Notes: generated by a model not told the origin, from the letters alone. 64,000 nt of DNA from Gemmatimonadota bacterium (GCA_022823145.1 JAJDXS010000023.1:124001-188000); one strand, 5' to 3'; positions 35,701 through 45,106 are shown, counted from the first letter of the stretch. A program made the numbers and translations.

Positions 35701-36959
35701 CCGCTGATGTTGGGATTGCCGAGACGCTCCAGATCAGGGAGCGGCCAGCAGGTGGTATCTCCGTACTCCCTCCCCAGATGATCCACACCCGTGAAGAAGG
35801 GCAGGCCGTACATCAACATGTCGCTGAGCCGGTGTCCGCCCTCGAGGAAGAATTCACGGCGGCGCTGCTCGATCACCATGTTCATGACGTTGTCGCCTGT
35901 CGGGCCCTCGACCATGTCCGTGGCGGGGTCGAACGGCTGAAGACCCGCGCGCGCATGCAGCCTGTTGATGATATCCACCGCGCCGCCGCCACCCTGGGCC
36001 TCGGCCATGATAAGCTGCGCCTCCACCCAGGTGGCAAGGGGAATGTTGTCGGAAAGCGTCTTGTACTTGGTGGTCTGCCACCAATCCACATCATAGGCCG
36101 CGATCACGCCGTTGTAGAAGAGCTCGACCCTCGGGTCCGGATCGCCCTTCCACTCGATTCCGCGGAACGGGGGCGCGACCGTGTAGTCCGAGCGCCTCAC
36201 GTTGCTGTCGACGAAGCGGTTCCAGCGCCGACGCGGCGTGTCGTCGCGGTTGACGTCGTACTGGAACTCCTCGGGAACCGTCGCCGCTGCGGTGGCGGCG
36301 CCGCTGAGGTTGCCCATGCCTCGCCGCGCGCGTGCGAGTCCGACGCTGGCCATGTTGCGAATGTCGTCGTTGCTCCCGGCCATGCTGATTGCGCGCTCGA
36401 AACGCTCGGACGAGACCGCGAGGACTTCGCCGGGCTGCATGAGGGGTCCGCCATCGAGGGCCATCTCGCAGAAGTTCTCGCCCAGCATCAGCAGGCTGTA
36501 TCCCTCATAGGCCGACGCGGTGGCCAGCATGTCGTTCCTGTCGCCCGGGACATCGGCGTCGCTGAACTCGTTGATCCGTTCGAAGGCGTCCTTGGCCTGG
36601 AAGCGCGCGGTGTGGATCACGACGTACTGGCCGAAGCCGCCCTCGTCGCACCCGGCCCGGACGTAGTTGTCGTTTTGCGCGTTGATCTGGCGGCCGCCCC
36701 ATTCGCGGTAGACCTGGCCACCGGATGTGTGCCACCACTCGTCCGACATGGCCGAACTGCCCGCCGAATAGTTGGTGTAGGCGCATTCGAAATCGGCGAT
36801 GGCACTCTCCACGAGCAGCGCCGAAATCTCGGGGTTTTCCAGGGTCTTGGCTTCAACGACACCCGGCAGATCGACATCGAGAAGATCCGAGCATCCAGCT
36901 GCCGGCACAGCGATGGTTCCAGCGAGGAAGAGTCGTTTTGTCAGGTTGTGGCTTAGCAT
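35697..36959 (-). CDS. SusD/RagB-type nutrient-binding lipoprotein
   Basis: 420 aa from the ATG at 36959; an upstream ATG at 37052 lies inside the susC tail. The signal ends at PAAGCSDLLDVDLPG, the standard SusD lipobox and following motif. TPR-like helices carry FQAKDAFERINEF, SAYEGYSLLMLGENFCEMAL and NMASVGLARARRGMGN. The C-terminal end has RRREFFLEGGHRLSDMLMYGLPFF, the typical SusD closing element. SusD proteins sit as lids on SusC transporters and bind glycans or peptides. The accompanying peptidases suggest peptide ligands here. It starts 16 nt after the susC end. Confidence 0.92.
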   Translation of the reverse strand: MLSHNLTKRLFLAGTIAVPAAGCSDLLDVDLPGVVEAKTLENPEISALLVESAIADFECAYTNYSAGSSAMSDEWWHTSGGQVYREWGGRQINAQNDNYVRAGCDEGGFGQYVVIHTARFQAKDAFERINEFSDADVPGDRNDMLATASAYEGYSLLMLGENFCEMALDGGPLMQPGEVLAVSSERFERAISMAGSNDDIRNMASVGLARARRGMGNLSGAATAAATVPEEFQYDVNRDDTPRRRWNRFVDSNVRRSDYTVAPPFRGIEWKGDPDPRVELFYNGVIAAYDVDWWQTTKYKTLSDNIPLATWVEAQLIMAEAQGGGGAVDIINRLHARAGLQPFDPATDMVEGPTGDNVMNMVIEQRRREFFLEGGHRLSDMLMYGLPFFTGVDHLGREYGDTTCWPLPDLERLGNPNISG

Positions 36960-36975
36960 CTGTATTCCCCCTCTC

Positions 36976-37470
36976 CTAGAAGACCGCGCGGATGGTGAAG
37001 TCGATCCGTTGCAGCTGCGGCCACAGGTCTTGCACGTAGGCTCCCTTGTCACCGATATCGCCGCGGAAGTTCGTGTTCGAATGGACTTCCGGGTCGATTA
37101 CACGGGTGCCGTACAGTTCTCTCGTGGCCTGCCAGAGCACGAACATGTTGTGCGCCGACAGCTGCGCGGTGGCCCGGGCTGCCCCCAGGTGCGAGGCCAG
37201 GCTCGATGGCAGATCCCAGCGCAGGGTGATGTCGCGGAGCTTGGCGAAGCCGGAGTCGACGGCACCGGCCTGGCAGACGAAGCCCATCTGGTCGTAGGCG
37301 GCGAGGATGGGGTCCTGTTGTCCGGGCGGCAGGTTGATCTCGTGCGTATTGCGGAAAAAGACGTTGGCCCAGGCGATGTCACCGTTGCACTTGTAGTAGC
37401 CGCCCTGCCCATCGGCGGTCGCGCTGAGCGTCCACTGCCTGAAGCGGAGATTCGCCGTCGCCGCCACATC
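36976..37470 (-). pseudogene. C-terminal part of SusC, separated by an in-frame TAG
   Basis: About 164 residues in the same frame as the long susC open part, directly following its TAG at 37471-37473. They contain the normal ending of a SusC barrel: an early strand FRQWTLSATADGQGGYY, SGFAKLRDITLRWDLPSSL, RATAQLSAHNMFVLWQ, and the aromatic C-terminus QRIDFTIRAVF with the terminal Phe needed for outer-membrane insertion. Without it the barrel cannot close. It could only be made by readthrough, or from the GTG at 37467 as a separate piece. The downstream susD gene is intact. Confidence 0.8.
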
Positions 37471-40026
37471 CTAGGTCGGCGTAGGGGAGCCCCAGTAGGC
37501 GGTGCCCGCCTCCGCACAGGGAACGGGAGGACCACCGCCGGAAATGGGGTCCCCGCCCTCGCACATCATATTGACGAGGTCGCCGGATGCATCCCATTCG
37601 GCGCTGACGACCTTCTTCATGAACATCGAGGCTACCGGATAGCCCTCGACGTGGCGCTGTCCGGGCCAGGGGAGCCCGATGAGGGGTGGAGTGATGCCGC
37701 CGAGGTCCACCACCTTGTTGTCAGTGGTGGCATAGCTTGCGCCCAGGTCAAGATCCCAGTCCTCGGAGCGGAGCACCTGGGTGCCGAGGGCGACCTCGAA
37801 GCCCTTGTTGCTCACCTCACCAACGTTGACGAACTGCGTCCCCGGGAATCCCATCGATGGCAGCGCCGCCGCGGGGACGATCGCGTCCCTGCGGGTCTGG
37901 TCGTAGTACGTGAAGTCGATGGTCAGCTTCTGGTCGAGGAGACTTGCATCGAAGCCGAGTTCGAGCTCCTGACCGACCTCCGGCTTCAGATCCGGGTTGC
38001 CGATGTTCGAGGGTGTCAGGGTCGGAATGCCGCCACGACCGGTGGCCGGCTCGTAGAGTCGTGTTGCCGCGAAGACGTCGGGTTGCTGCCCTGCCTGTCC
38101 CCATGCAGCCCGTAGCTTGAGCGTGTTGACGAACGGAACGTTCCAGAAGGGCTCTTCGCTGGCGACCCACGCCGTGCTCACCTTCGGGTAGACGACGAAG
38201 TCGAAATTCTCACCGAAGGCGCTGTTGTCGTCCCCCCTGACTGCGCCGGTCAGGAACAGTCGATTCCTCCACCCGATCTGCTCCTGCACGTACACGCCGA
38301 AGGTCTTGTTCTCGATAAAGCTCTCGTCGGCGAGGCGCTGTGCCGCGGCGCTGACCGTCGAGACGCCGGGTACGGGGAACTCGACACCGCTGGCCGTGGT
38401 GATCTGATGCTTGCGCTGGTAGTACTGCACGCCTGAAGAGGTCTCCAGGGTGAGGTCGTTGGTGAGGTTGAAGGGAACTGTCGCACTGTAGTTGATGGTA
38501 GTGAGGGTGGTGCGGTCCTGGACCACGTCCTTCTGGCCGATGCTCCGCCGGAAAGGACCGGGTTGCTGAGCCGTGCGGGGCCAGAGGCTGAAGCTGCGCT
38601 GGTTGCCGAAATCGCCGCCGACATCGAGCCGGTGCGTCAGCCACTCGAAGGGGGAATGACGGAAGAAGAAGCCGCCCGTAAAGCGGTCGACCTCCTCTTC
38701 CCCACTCACATACTGGTGGTAGTCCTCATGTGAATTGCGGAAGAACCCGCGCGAGGGACCATCGAGCTTCAGGGGGCTGCCCCACATGAGCTGAAAGGTC
38801 ATGGCCTGCTCGCCGCCGGAAGTGTGCGTCTTCTGGCGAATGAATCCCATGTTCACGCCCACCTCGAATTTCTCGGTGGTGTACGACAGGTTGGAACGTC
38901 CCGCCAGCTTGTTCTGCCACTGGTAGTCGACCATACCCTGGTCGCGCAGCACGTCGGCCGAGAAGTAGTACCGCAGGTTCTGGATTCCGCCGGAAACGCT
39001 CGCGAACACCGAAGTGGGAAGCCCCGTCCGGAAGATGGGCGTCCCGCGCTCGCGTTCCAGATCCACGAGGTTGGCCGACAGAAGTTGGCCGGTATCGGAA
39101 TCGACACCCCAAACCACCGGATACTTGTTGGCGGCGTCGTAGAGGAAGGCCGCGCCCTGGCGCATCGACACCTCGAAGCGGGGCGCGCCCTGCTGGCCCC
39201 TCTTCGTGAAGATCTGGATTACGCCGTTGGAGGCCTCGGTGCCGTAGAGCGTGGCGGCGGCCGGACCCTTGATGACCTCGATCCGCTCCACGTCGGCGAG
39301 CGCGAGGTCGTTCAGGCGAGAAGGGCCGCCCCGCGAGTTGACGAAGGCTGCGGAATTCACGTTGTCCCGGTTGTCCACACGCACGCCGTCCACGAAAATC
39401 ACGGGCTCGTTGGAAAGCACCAGACTGCCGGTGCCGCGGATCTTGATGGAGCCGCCGCCGCCGATTTCACCCCCGACGGAGCGGAGGCGAAGGCCGGGAA
39501 CTTCGGCCGTCAACATCGACTGGAGCTTCGGCGGTGAACGGCGTTCGATGACTTCGGACATGGCAACCGCGCTGACCGCGTTGCCCACCGCCCTCGCCTG
39601 CGAGCCGCCGGCGGTTCCGGTTACAACGACCTCGTCCAGCGCAATCGCCTCCGTGCGCAGCTCGACGCGGATCGCGCGGTCGCCCACGTTCACCGTCTCC
39701 TGCCAGGTGGCGTAGCCGATCATGAGGACGCGGATGGTGGCCGTGGCGCCAGGTACGCCCTCGATCAGGAAGGCACCGTTCGCGCCCGCCAGCGCTCCCA
39801 GACTGGTTCCATCGACCACGATCTGGGCGCCGACGAGCGGCTGGAGCGTCTGCGCGTCGACGACGGTACCGCCGATCGGCTGCTGCGCAGCGGCATGGGA
39901 GGACAGGGCCAGCGCAGCGACCACGGCGAAGACGGGGAACCATGGCGATGCCCGCTCTCGCGGTGAGGGCGGGCGAGCGCGGCACGGGATCAGGAGGATC
40001 GGGTTGGCGAAACGCGGTACGGACAT
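37471..40026 (-). CDS. SusC/RagA-type TonB-dependent transporter, stopped early by TAG
   Basis: 851 aa are open before the TAG at 37471-37473; with the tail to 36976 the full protein would be about 1016 residues, normal for SusC. A strong GGAGGT site precedes the ATG. A signal peptide ends in HAAAQQ. A carboxypeptidase-regulatory-like domain (about 50-130: VVDAQTLQPLVGAQIVVDG, then GYATWQETV) is followed by the plug (EVVVTGTAGG, GSIKIRGTGSLVLSNEPVIFVDGVRV, VERIEVIKGPAAATLYGTEASNGVIQIFTKRG) and the barrel. It imports ligands captured by SusD using TonB energy. It is the first gene of the operon behind the promoter at 40112-40140. Confidence 0.88.
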   Translation of the reverse strand: MSVPRFANPILLIPCRARPPSPRERASPWFPVFAVVAALALSSHAAAQQPIGGTVVDAQTLQPLVGAQIVVDGTSLGALAGANGAFLIEGVPGATATIRVLMIGYATWQETVNVGDRAIRVELRTEAIALDEVVVTGTAGGSQARAVGNAVSAVAMSEVIERRSPPKLQSMLTAEVPGLRLRSVGGEIGGGGSIKIRGTGSLVLSNEPVIFVDGVRVDNRDNVNSAAFVNSRGGPSRLNDLALADVERIEVIKGPAAATLYGTEASNGVIQIFTKRGQQGAPRFEVSMRQGAAFLYDAANKYPVVWGVDSDTGQLLSANLVDLERERGTPIFRTGLPTSVFASVSGGIQNLRYYFSADVLRDQGMVDYQWQNKLAGRSNLSYTTEKFEVGVNMGFIRQKTHTSGGEQAMTFQLMWGSPLKLDGPSRGFFRNSHEDYHQYVSGEEEVDRFTGGFFFRHSPFEWLTHRLDVGGDFGNQRSFSLWPRTAQQPGPFRRSIGQKDVVQDRTTLTTINYSATVPFNLTNDLTLETSSGVQYYQRKHQITTASGVEFPVPGVSTVSAAAQRLADESFIENKTFGVYVQEQIGWRNRLFLTGAVRGDDNSAFGENFDFVVYPKVSTAWVASEEPFWNVPFVNTLKLRAAWGQAGQQPDVFAATRLYEPATGRGGIPTLTPSNIGNPDLKPEVGQELELGFDASLLDQKLTIDFTYYDQTRRDAIVPAAALPSMGFPGTQFVNVGEVSNKGFEVALGTQVLRSEDWDLDLGASYATTDNKVVDLGGITPPLIGLPWPGQRHVEGYPVASMFMKKVVSAEWDASGDLVNMMCEGGDPISGGGPPVPCAEAGTAYWGSPTPT

Positions 40027-40111
40027 GGTCCACCTCCGGGGTCAGGGGAACGAGACCAGCACTCCCCCCAACTCAGGTCCGAGCTCCGGCTCGCTCACGA
40101 GATTCGACTTA

Positions 40112-40140
40112 TTAGTATACGCATGCGTATTTGTATGCAA
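40112..40140 (-). promoter_or_regulatory. Sigma-70-type promoter of the susCD-peptidase operon
   Basis: Read on the minus strand, TTGCAT (40140-40135) is separated by 17 nt from TACTAA (40117-40112). These are good -35 and -10 boxes in an otherwise GC-rich region. The spacer contains the perfect 14-bp palindrome ATACGCATGCGTAT (40117-40130), a likely operator. The predicted leader to the susC ATG at 40026 is about 80 nt. Confidence 0.6.
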
Positions 40141-40242
40141 CTGATCGGAATCAAGGCCGGCCCCTAACCGCAGTTTGGCGAGTGTTGGAACGCCCCGGCT
40201 TCGCGTCGAACGCCCCCGGGCTCACGGGATGACGGCCGCCGC

Positions 40243-40656
40243 CTACTCCCCCGTCCTCGTCAACACCATGATCACACCCCCCGCGTGTCCGGTTCCGAAG
40301 CGGGTGGTGGCGTCGGAGGGACTGATGTAGCGGATCTCGCGGATGTCGCCCACCGGCACCGTACTGAGAGCCCTGGTCCCACCGTCAAGCGGCACGTTGT
40401 CGACATAGATCCTGGCGTAGCCTCCACCAGCGTTCGTGAGAGAGGGCGCCGAGCGGGGGCGCAACCACCTGGGGCGCAGCAGCTGAACGACCTGGTAGGC
40501 GTCGTTGGCGCTGGTCTCGCGGACTTCCTCGAAGGCGATCACGTCGGATCCGCTGAACCGCGCGGGGCTTCCACCCGGCGTTACGCAGCCTCCCGCCGTA
40601 GCCCAGACACCGGGCAGCAACAGCCCGGCGACCCGGAGGCACGCACGGTACCTCAC
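40243..40656 (-). CDS. Small lipoprotein with TonB-plug-like domain
   Basis: 137 aa from the GTG at 40656, which overlaps the ppk1 stop (GTGA). A hydrophobic leader ends in WATAGGCVTPGG, a lipobox. The mature part has a plug-domain pattern: DAYQVVQLLRPRWL, ARIYVDNVPLDGG, and the very characteristic VGDIREIRYISPSDATTRFGTGHAGGVIMVLTR. The latter equals the end of TonB-dependent receptor plugs but without a barrel. Stand-alone plug-like lipoproteins are common in Gemmatimonadota, and their role is unknown. Its coupling to polyphosphate kinase is curious and may only reflect dense packing. Confidence 0.75.
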   Translation of the reverse strand: MRYRACLRVAGLLLPGVWATAGGCVTPGGSPARFSGSDVIAFEEVRETSANDAYQVVQLLRPRWLRPRSAPSLTNAGGGYARIYVDNVPLDGGTRALSTVPVGDIREIRYISPSDATTRFGTGHAGGVIMVLTRTGE

Positions 40657-42947
40657 CCCTTCCACCGCCGTCTCTTCCTGGGCCCCCGGGCCAGCCGGCT
40701 GCGCAGCCTGGTACCCTCGAACTCCCGCGCGTGCGCCCACGCGATCATCGTCTCGAAGGTACAGGTCTGCTTCCGCGACACCGGTGTCCGCTGCGTGTAG
40801 CTGCCGTCGGCCGCCATCTCCCAGGCGCACCGGCGGTCCGACAGCTGGATGTCAAGGACCTGCCGGAGTTCACTGCGGAGCGCCGGGTCCTCGACCGGCA
40901 CCAGCGCTTCCACCCGGGCGCTGAGGTTGCGGCTCATGCAGTCGGCGGATCCGATGTAGTACTCCTCGTCGCCGCCATTTCGGAAGTAGTAGATGCGGGA
41001 ATGCTGCAGGAAGCGCCCGACGATGCCGACCACACGGATGTTCTCGGAGAGGCCGGGGATGCCGGGCCGTATGCGGCAACTGTCGCGCACGATCAGGTCG
41101 ACGGTGACGCCCCTCGCGGAAGCCTCGTAGAGAGCACGCGTCACCTCGGGGTCCTCCAGTGCGTTCATCTGGAACTGGATGTGCCCCGGGGACTCGTCCG
41201 AGTGAACCTTGATCTCGCGCTTGATGCGTTTGAGGATGGCGGGGCGCAGAAACTTGGGCGCCGGCAGGAGTTTCCAGTACTTCCGCTTCGGGCGATACCC
41301 GGTGGTGAGGTAGTTGAACAACTCCGTCAGATCGGCTCCGATCGCCGAATCGCAGGTCAGTATCCCGTGGTCGCAGTACAGGCGCGCCGTCCCGGCGTGG
41401 TAGTTCCCGGTTCCCACGTGGGCGTAGCGCCGCAAGCCGTCGTAATCCTGGCGCACCACCAGCGTGACCTTGCAGTGCGTCTTGAGTCCCAGCACGCCGT
41501 AGGTGACGTGGATCCCGTGCGACGCCAGCGCGTTCGCCCACTGGATGTTGGCTGCCTCGTCGAAGCGCGCCCTGAGCTCGATCACGACGGCGACCTGCTT
41601 GCCGTTCCGGGCGGCGTGCACGAGGTGGTCGATGATACTGCTGCGCGGGGCCATGCGATAGAAGGTCATCTTGATCGCCCGCACCTTGGGGTCGTGCGCG
41701 GCTTCACGCACAAACCGCTGCACCGACGTGTCGAACGCCTGGTAGGGGTGGTGCAGGAGCAGCGGTCCCTCCTCGCGGATGATGTGGAAGATCGGGCGCT
41801 CGGTCAGGAGATCGGGGTGCTGCGAGGGCTGGTGCGGCAGATCCTTCAGATCTGGCCGGGGCAGGTCGTGCAGCTCCATCAGGTCGCGGAGTCCCAGCAG
41901 CCCGTCGCCATGGAAGACATCGGAATCCTTCAGTCCGAGCATGCCGGCGATCATCTGGAGGCGCCCCGGGTCGAAGTCGCGGTCGACCTGCAGCCGCACG
42001 ATCGGCGCCAGACGCTGCTTGCGCAGACCCTTCTCGATGAGCGCGAGCAGATCGTCGGCCATGTCCTCCTCGACATCGTAGATCGCGTTGCGGGTGACCC
42101 GGAAGTACTCGCACGACAGGATCTCCATGCCCGGAAAAAGCAGGTCCAGATTGTTGGCCATCACGCTCTCGAGCGGGACGAAGACCGACGAATCCTCGAT
42201 CCTCACGAGGCGGGGTATGCCCGCTCCGACCGGTACCTTCACACGCGCCACAAGGCTGTGTTCGTCGTCCGGATACCGCAGGGTGACCAGAAGGTTGAGC
42301 GAGAGGTTGGAGATGAAAGGGAAGGGGTGTGCGGGATCGGTGGCCTGAGGTGTCACCAGCGGGTAGATGTTCCTCACGTAGTGCCGGCGGAGCCACTTTC
42401 TCTGCTGCGCGGCGAGTTCCCGCCAATCGGCGACCCGGATCCCCTCGGCGGCGAGCGCCGCCACGATCCCGCGCCCCAGCTCCCGCTGCCGTGCTTCCAG
42501 CCGATCCACGACCTCGTAGCCCTGCTCGATCTGTTCGCCGGGCGTGCGGCCGTCAACCGTGCGCCCCGTGATCCCGGCCTCGACCTGCTGCTTGAGCCCC
42601 CCGATCCGCTTCATGAAGAACTCGTCGAGGTTGGAGCCCACGATGGCCAGGAACTTCAGCCGTTCCAGCAGGGGAGTTCTGGGGTCCTCCGCCTCGTGCA
42701 GCACCCGGAAGTTGAAGTTCAGCCAGGTCAGCTCGCGGTTGAGATAGTACTCCGGCAGGTCCAGGTCGTGGCGACCGTCCGTCGCCCGGGGGATCGGCGT
42801 GGGGTCGGCCGGGGTACGGAAAACGGGAGCCTGTGTGCCCTCCGCGGAGCGCAGGTCCGCCCCGGGTGCAGGCGCGGTGGAGTCCTCCGTGCGTTCGGCA
42901 CGGGCACCCGCCACCTGATTCAACCGTGTCCGGACTGACTCTGACAT
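40653..42947 (-). CDS. ppk1: Polyphosphate kinase 1
   Basis: 764 aa. It polymerises ATP-derived phosphate into long polyphosphate at the membrane. Family features in order: YYLNRELTWLNFNFRVL in the N-domain (about residue 67), FLAIVGSNLDEFFMKRIGGL, FHIIREEGPLLLHHPYQAFD, KMTFYRMAPRS, the autophosphorylated His in GLKTHCKVTLV, and the C-terminal IGSADCMSRNLSARVE. A non-conserved, Pro/Ala/Thr-rich N-terminal extension of about 60 residues precedes the domain; the true start could be internal. The gene is divergent from the small lipoprotein at 43104. Confidence 0.96.
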   Translation of the reverse strand: MSESVRTRLNQVAGARAERTEDSTAPAPGADLRSAEGTQAPVFRTPADPTPIPRATDGRHDLDLPEYYLNRELTWLNFNFRVLHEAEDPRTPLLERLKFLAIVGSNLDEFFMKRIGGLKQQVEAGITGRTVDGRTPGEQIEQGYEVVDRLEARQRELGRGIVAALAAEGIRVADWRELAAQQRKWLRRHYVRNIYPLVTPQATDPAHPFPFISNLSLNLLVTLRYPDDEHSLVARVKVPVGAGIPRLVRIEDSSVFVPLESVMANNLDLLFPGMEILSCEYFRVTRNAIYDVEEDMADDLLALIEKGLRKQRLAPIVRLQVDRDFDPGRLQMIAGMLGLKDSDVFHGDGLLGLRDLMELHDLPRPDLKDLPHQPSQHPDLLTERPIFHIIREEGPLLLHHPYQAFDTSVQRFVREAAHDPKVRAIKMTFYRMAPRSSIIDHLVHAARNGKQVAVVIELRARFDEAANIQWANALASHGIHVTYGVLGLKTHCKVTLVVRQDYDGLRRYAHVGTGNYHAGTARLYCDHGILTCDSAIGADLTELFNYLTTGYRPKRKYWKLLPAPKFLRPAILKRIKREIKVHSDESPGHIQFQMNALEDPEVTRALYEASARGVTVDLIVRDSCRIRPGIPGLSENIRVVGIVGRFLQHSRIYYFRNGGDEEYYIGSADCMSRNLSARVEALVPVEDPALRSELRQVLDIQLSDRRCAWEMAADGSYTQRTPVSRKQTCTFETMIAWAHAREFEGTRLRSRLARGPRKRRRWKG

Positions 42948-43103
42948 GTCGTAAAACCTACGGACTCACCTTCGGGGCAGCCAACGAACGCCGCGCGAAT
43001 CAGGAAGTGAGCACGCTGCGGGCCGCATCGGGGCTGACTCCGATCCGCCGAAAACATATGTTATGATGGACCGAAAACCAGCGCTTGACGGAAAGATGGC
43101 ACC

Positions 43104-43604
43104 ATGAAGAAGTACACCGCCCTTGCCGCGCTTCTCACCGCGGCCTGCTCCTCGGCACCCGTGTCCTTTTATGGCGTGGCGCCACCGGGGAGGGAGACCG
43201 CGTACCAGTGCGCGGTCGCACAGCTCAACATCATGGGCTACACGATCGAAGACGGAAACAGCGACGCCGGGTTCATCAGGGGTCGCAAACAGACCTCCGG
43301 GCTGGGCACGCAGATCTTCACCGGCAATACCTACCACGATCTGCTCACGGCCACCGCGTTCGACAATCCCGCGACGGGTGAGACCAACCTCAGGGTCGTG
43401 GCGTCACGGGTCGCGGAACAGGATGCGGACCTCCTGGCCGGGCTCAGCGATGAACCGGAGCAGGGAGAGGACATCATTGCGCCGTCCGACAGCGGCAAGT
43501 CGGATGCCCAGGCGCTCCTGGCCAACTGCGGCGTCTCGCACATCACGAGTCCGTCCGGGGAGCAGGAGCAGTTCGAGCTCCAGGGGCCGGTCGACCACCT
43601 CTGA
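43104..43604 (+). CDS. Small hypothetical lipoprotein
   Basis: 166 aa. The leader KKYTALAALLTAACSSAP ends in a clear lipobox. The mature domain (ETAYQCAVAQLNIMGYTIEDGNSDAGFIRGRKQ, then NLRVVASRV) resembles BON- or DUF4136-like small beta/alpha domains of envelope lipoproteins, but no family is certain. Gly/Ser/Glu-rich stretches link to a Cys near the C-terminus (LANCGVSH). Upstream, AT-rich DNA with TATGAT at 43062-43067 may be its -10 box. It lies 37 nt before menF but has a different character, so cotranscription is uncertain. Confidence 0.65.
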   Translation: MKKYTALAALLTAACSSAPVSFYGVAPPGRETAYQCAVAQLNIMGYTIEDGNSDAGFIRGRKQTSGLGTQIFTGNTYHDLLTATAFDNPATGETNLRVVASRVAEQDADLLAGLSDEPEQGEDIIAPSDSGKSDAQALLANCGVSHITSPSGEQEQFELQGPVDHL

Positions 43605-43641
43605 TTAACGCTCCCGCCCCGCGCGCTCCGGCCAGCCCTTC

Positions 43642-45099
43642 ATGAGTTCCGCACGCCTCTACGAGATCCGGGGCGACGCGACCCCCGTGTCGCCCACCGT
43701 CCTGCTGGACCACGGCGCCGGGAGACCACGGGGGTTCTGGGCCGCGGGCGATCGATGGGTGGCGCACACGGGGATCCTGGGTCGGGTCTCGGTCCGACAC
43801 GGCGCCCCGGACGTCGCCCGATCGCGGTTCGGGTCGGTGCAGGAGGAATCGCGGCGGCTGTTCAGCCGCGTACTGCCCGTCGGCGGCCGCCTGGATGGGC
43901 CCACAAACGGTCGGCCGCGTGCCTCCGCGGATTGCCGGCCGCGCATCTTCGGCGGGTTCGCCTTTTCGCCGGGGCGGCAGGCGGATCCGGTGTGGTCGGC
44001 GTTCCCTCCGGCGCTCTTCCATCTGCCGGAGGTCGAGTTGGAGCATCGTCCCGCAGACGGACTGTGCTCGCTGGTCGTGCGGGGCCGGACGCCGGACGAT
44101 GCCGAGCGGAATTGGCGGCGCTGGTCCGAACTGCTGGAACGGGCCGCGGCGTCGGGACACGGGGTCGTGCGCGGCGTGGCGGGCGCACCCCCGAGTGGTG
44201 ACTCCGTTGCCGGCTTTCGCGGGCTTGCACCTTCCGCTCCCCCTGCCCGCGTCTTCGGCACGGATCGCGCGACATGGGGCCGCATGGTCTGGCAGGCACT
44301 GAGCAAGATCGGTGCCGGCGACGCGGAGAAGATCGTGCTGGCGAGGATCCTCGAAGTCGCGCCTGCGCAGTCCCTGGAACCCGCCGATCTCGTGATCGCG
44401 CTCTGGGAGGAGAACCACGGCAGCTATGTCTTCCTCTTCGAGCCCGAACCCGGAGAAGCCATCGTCGGCGCGGCTCCGGAGACGATCGCGACGCTGGTCA
44501 ACGGCGTGGCAAAGGCGACCGCCGTCGCGGGCAGCGTGAGGGTGGGGGCCGACTCGGTGGAAACCGCGCAGCTGGCGCAGGATCTTCTGGACAGCGCCAA
44601 GGACCGGGCAGAGCAGGACTTCGTGGTTCGGGACGTCGTGGCGCGCCTGAGGCGGCTGGGGTGCACGGTGCAACGGGATGTCGAGCCTCATGTCCTGGCC
44701 CTGGCCCGCATACAGCACCTCGAAACGAAGATCGCCGCCGAGGTACCGCCGGGGATCTCCCTTCTCAACATCCTCGCATCGCTTCATCCAAACCCCGCGG
44801 TGTGCGGAATCCCGCGCGAAGTGGCCCGGTCCGTGCTCACCCGCAGCGAGGACTTCGATCGCGGCTGGTACGCGGGTCCGGTGGGATTCTTCGATTCCGA
44901 GGGAAAGGGCATCTTCGTTCCCGCACTGAGGTCGGCCGTCCGCAGGGGCGAGCATTGGCGGCTCTTTGCGGGCGCAGGCATCGTGGCGGGGTCGGACCCG
45001 GCCCTGGAATGGGAGGAAACGGAGCTGAAGTTCCGGCCGGTGCTGAGCGCTATCGCCCGGGCAGGCGCCACCGAGAGCACCGCGGTCGGGACCGGGTAG
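43642..45099 (+). CDS. menF: Isochorismate synthase
   Basis: 485 aa chorismate-binding enzyme that converts chorismate to isochorismate, the first menaquinone step. The C-terminal half carries the family core: KIVLARILEV, SYVFLFEPEPGEAIVGAAPETIATL, AVAGSVRVG, DSAKDRAEQDFVVRDVVARL, ETKIAAEVPPGISLLNILASLHPNPAV, WYAGPVGFFD and LFAGAGIVAGSDPALEWEETELK. The N-terminal about 200 residues are poorly conserved. Identification as MenF rather than an EntC or aromatic-amino-acid enzyme rests on the directly following menD. It is followed by menD after 7 nt. Confidence 0.92.
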   Translation: MSSARLYEIRGDATPVSPTVLLDHGAGRPRGFWAAGDRWVAHTGILGRVSVRHGAPDVARSRFGSVQEESRRLFSRVLPVGGRLDGPTNGRPRASADCRPRIFGGFAFSPGRQADPVWSAFPPALFHLPEVELEHRPADGLCSLVVRGRTPDDAERNWRRWSELLERAAASGHGVVRGVAGAPPSGDSVAGFRGLAPSAPPARVFGTDRATWGRMVWQALSKIGAGDAEKIVLARILEVAPAQSLEPADLVIALWEENHGSYVFLFEPEPGEAIVGAAPETIATLVNGVAKATAVAGSVRVGADSVETAQLAQDLLDSAKDRAEQDFVVRDVVARLRRLGCTVQRDVEPHVLALARIQHLETKIAAEVPPGISLLNILASLHPNPAVCGIPREVARSVLTRSEDFDRGWYAGPVGFFDSEGKGIFVPALRSAVRRGEHWRLFAGAGIVAGSDPALEWEETELKFRPVLSAIARAGATESTAVGTG

Positions 45100-45106
45100 G
45101 TCCGTC

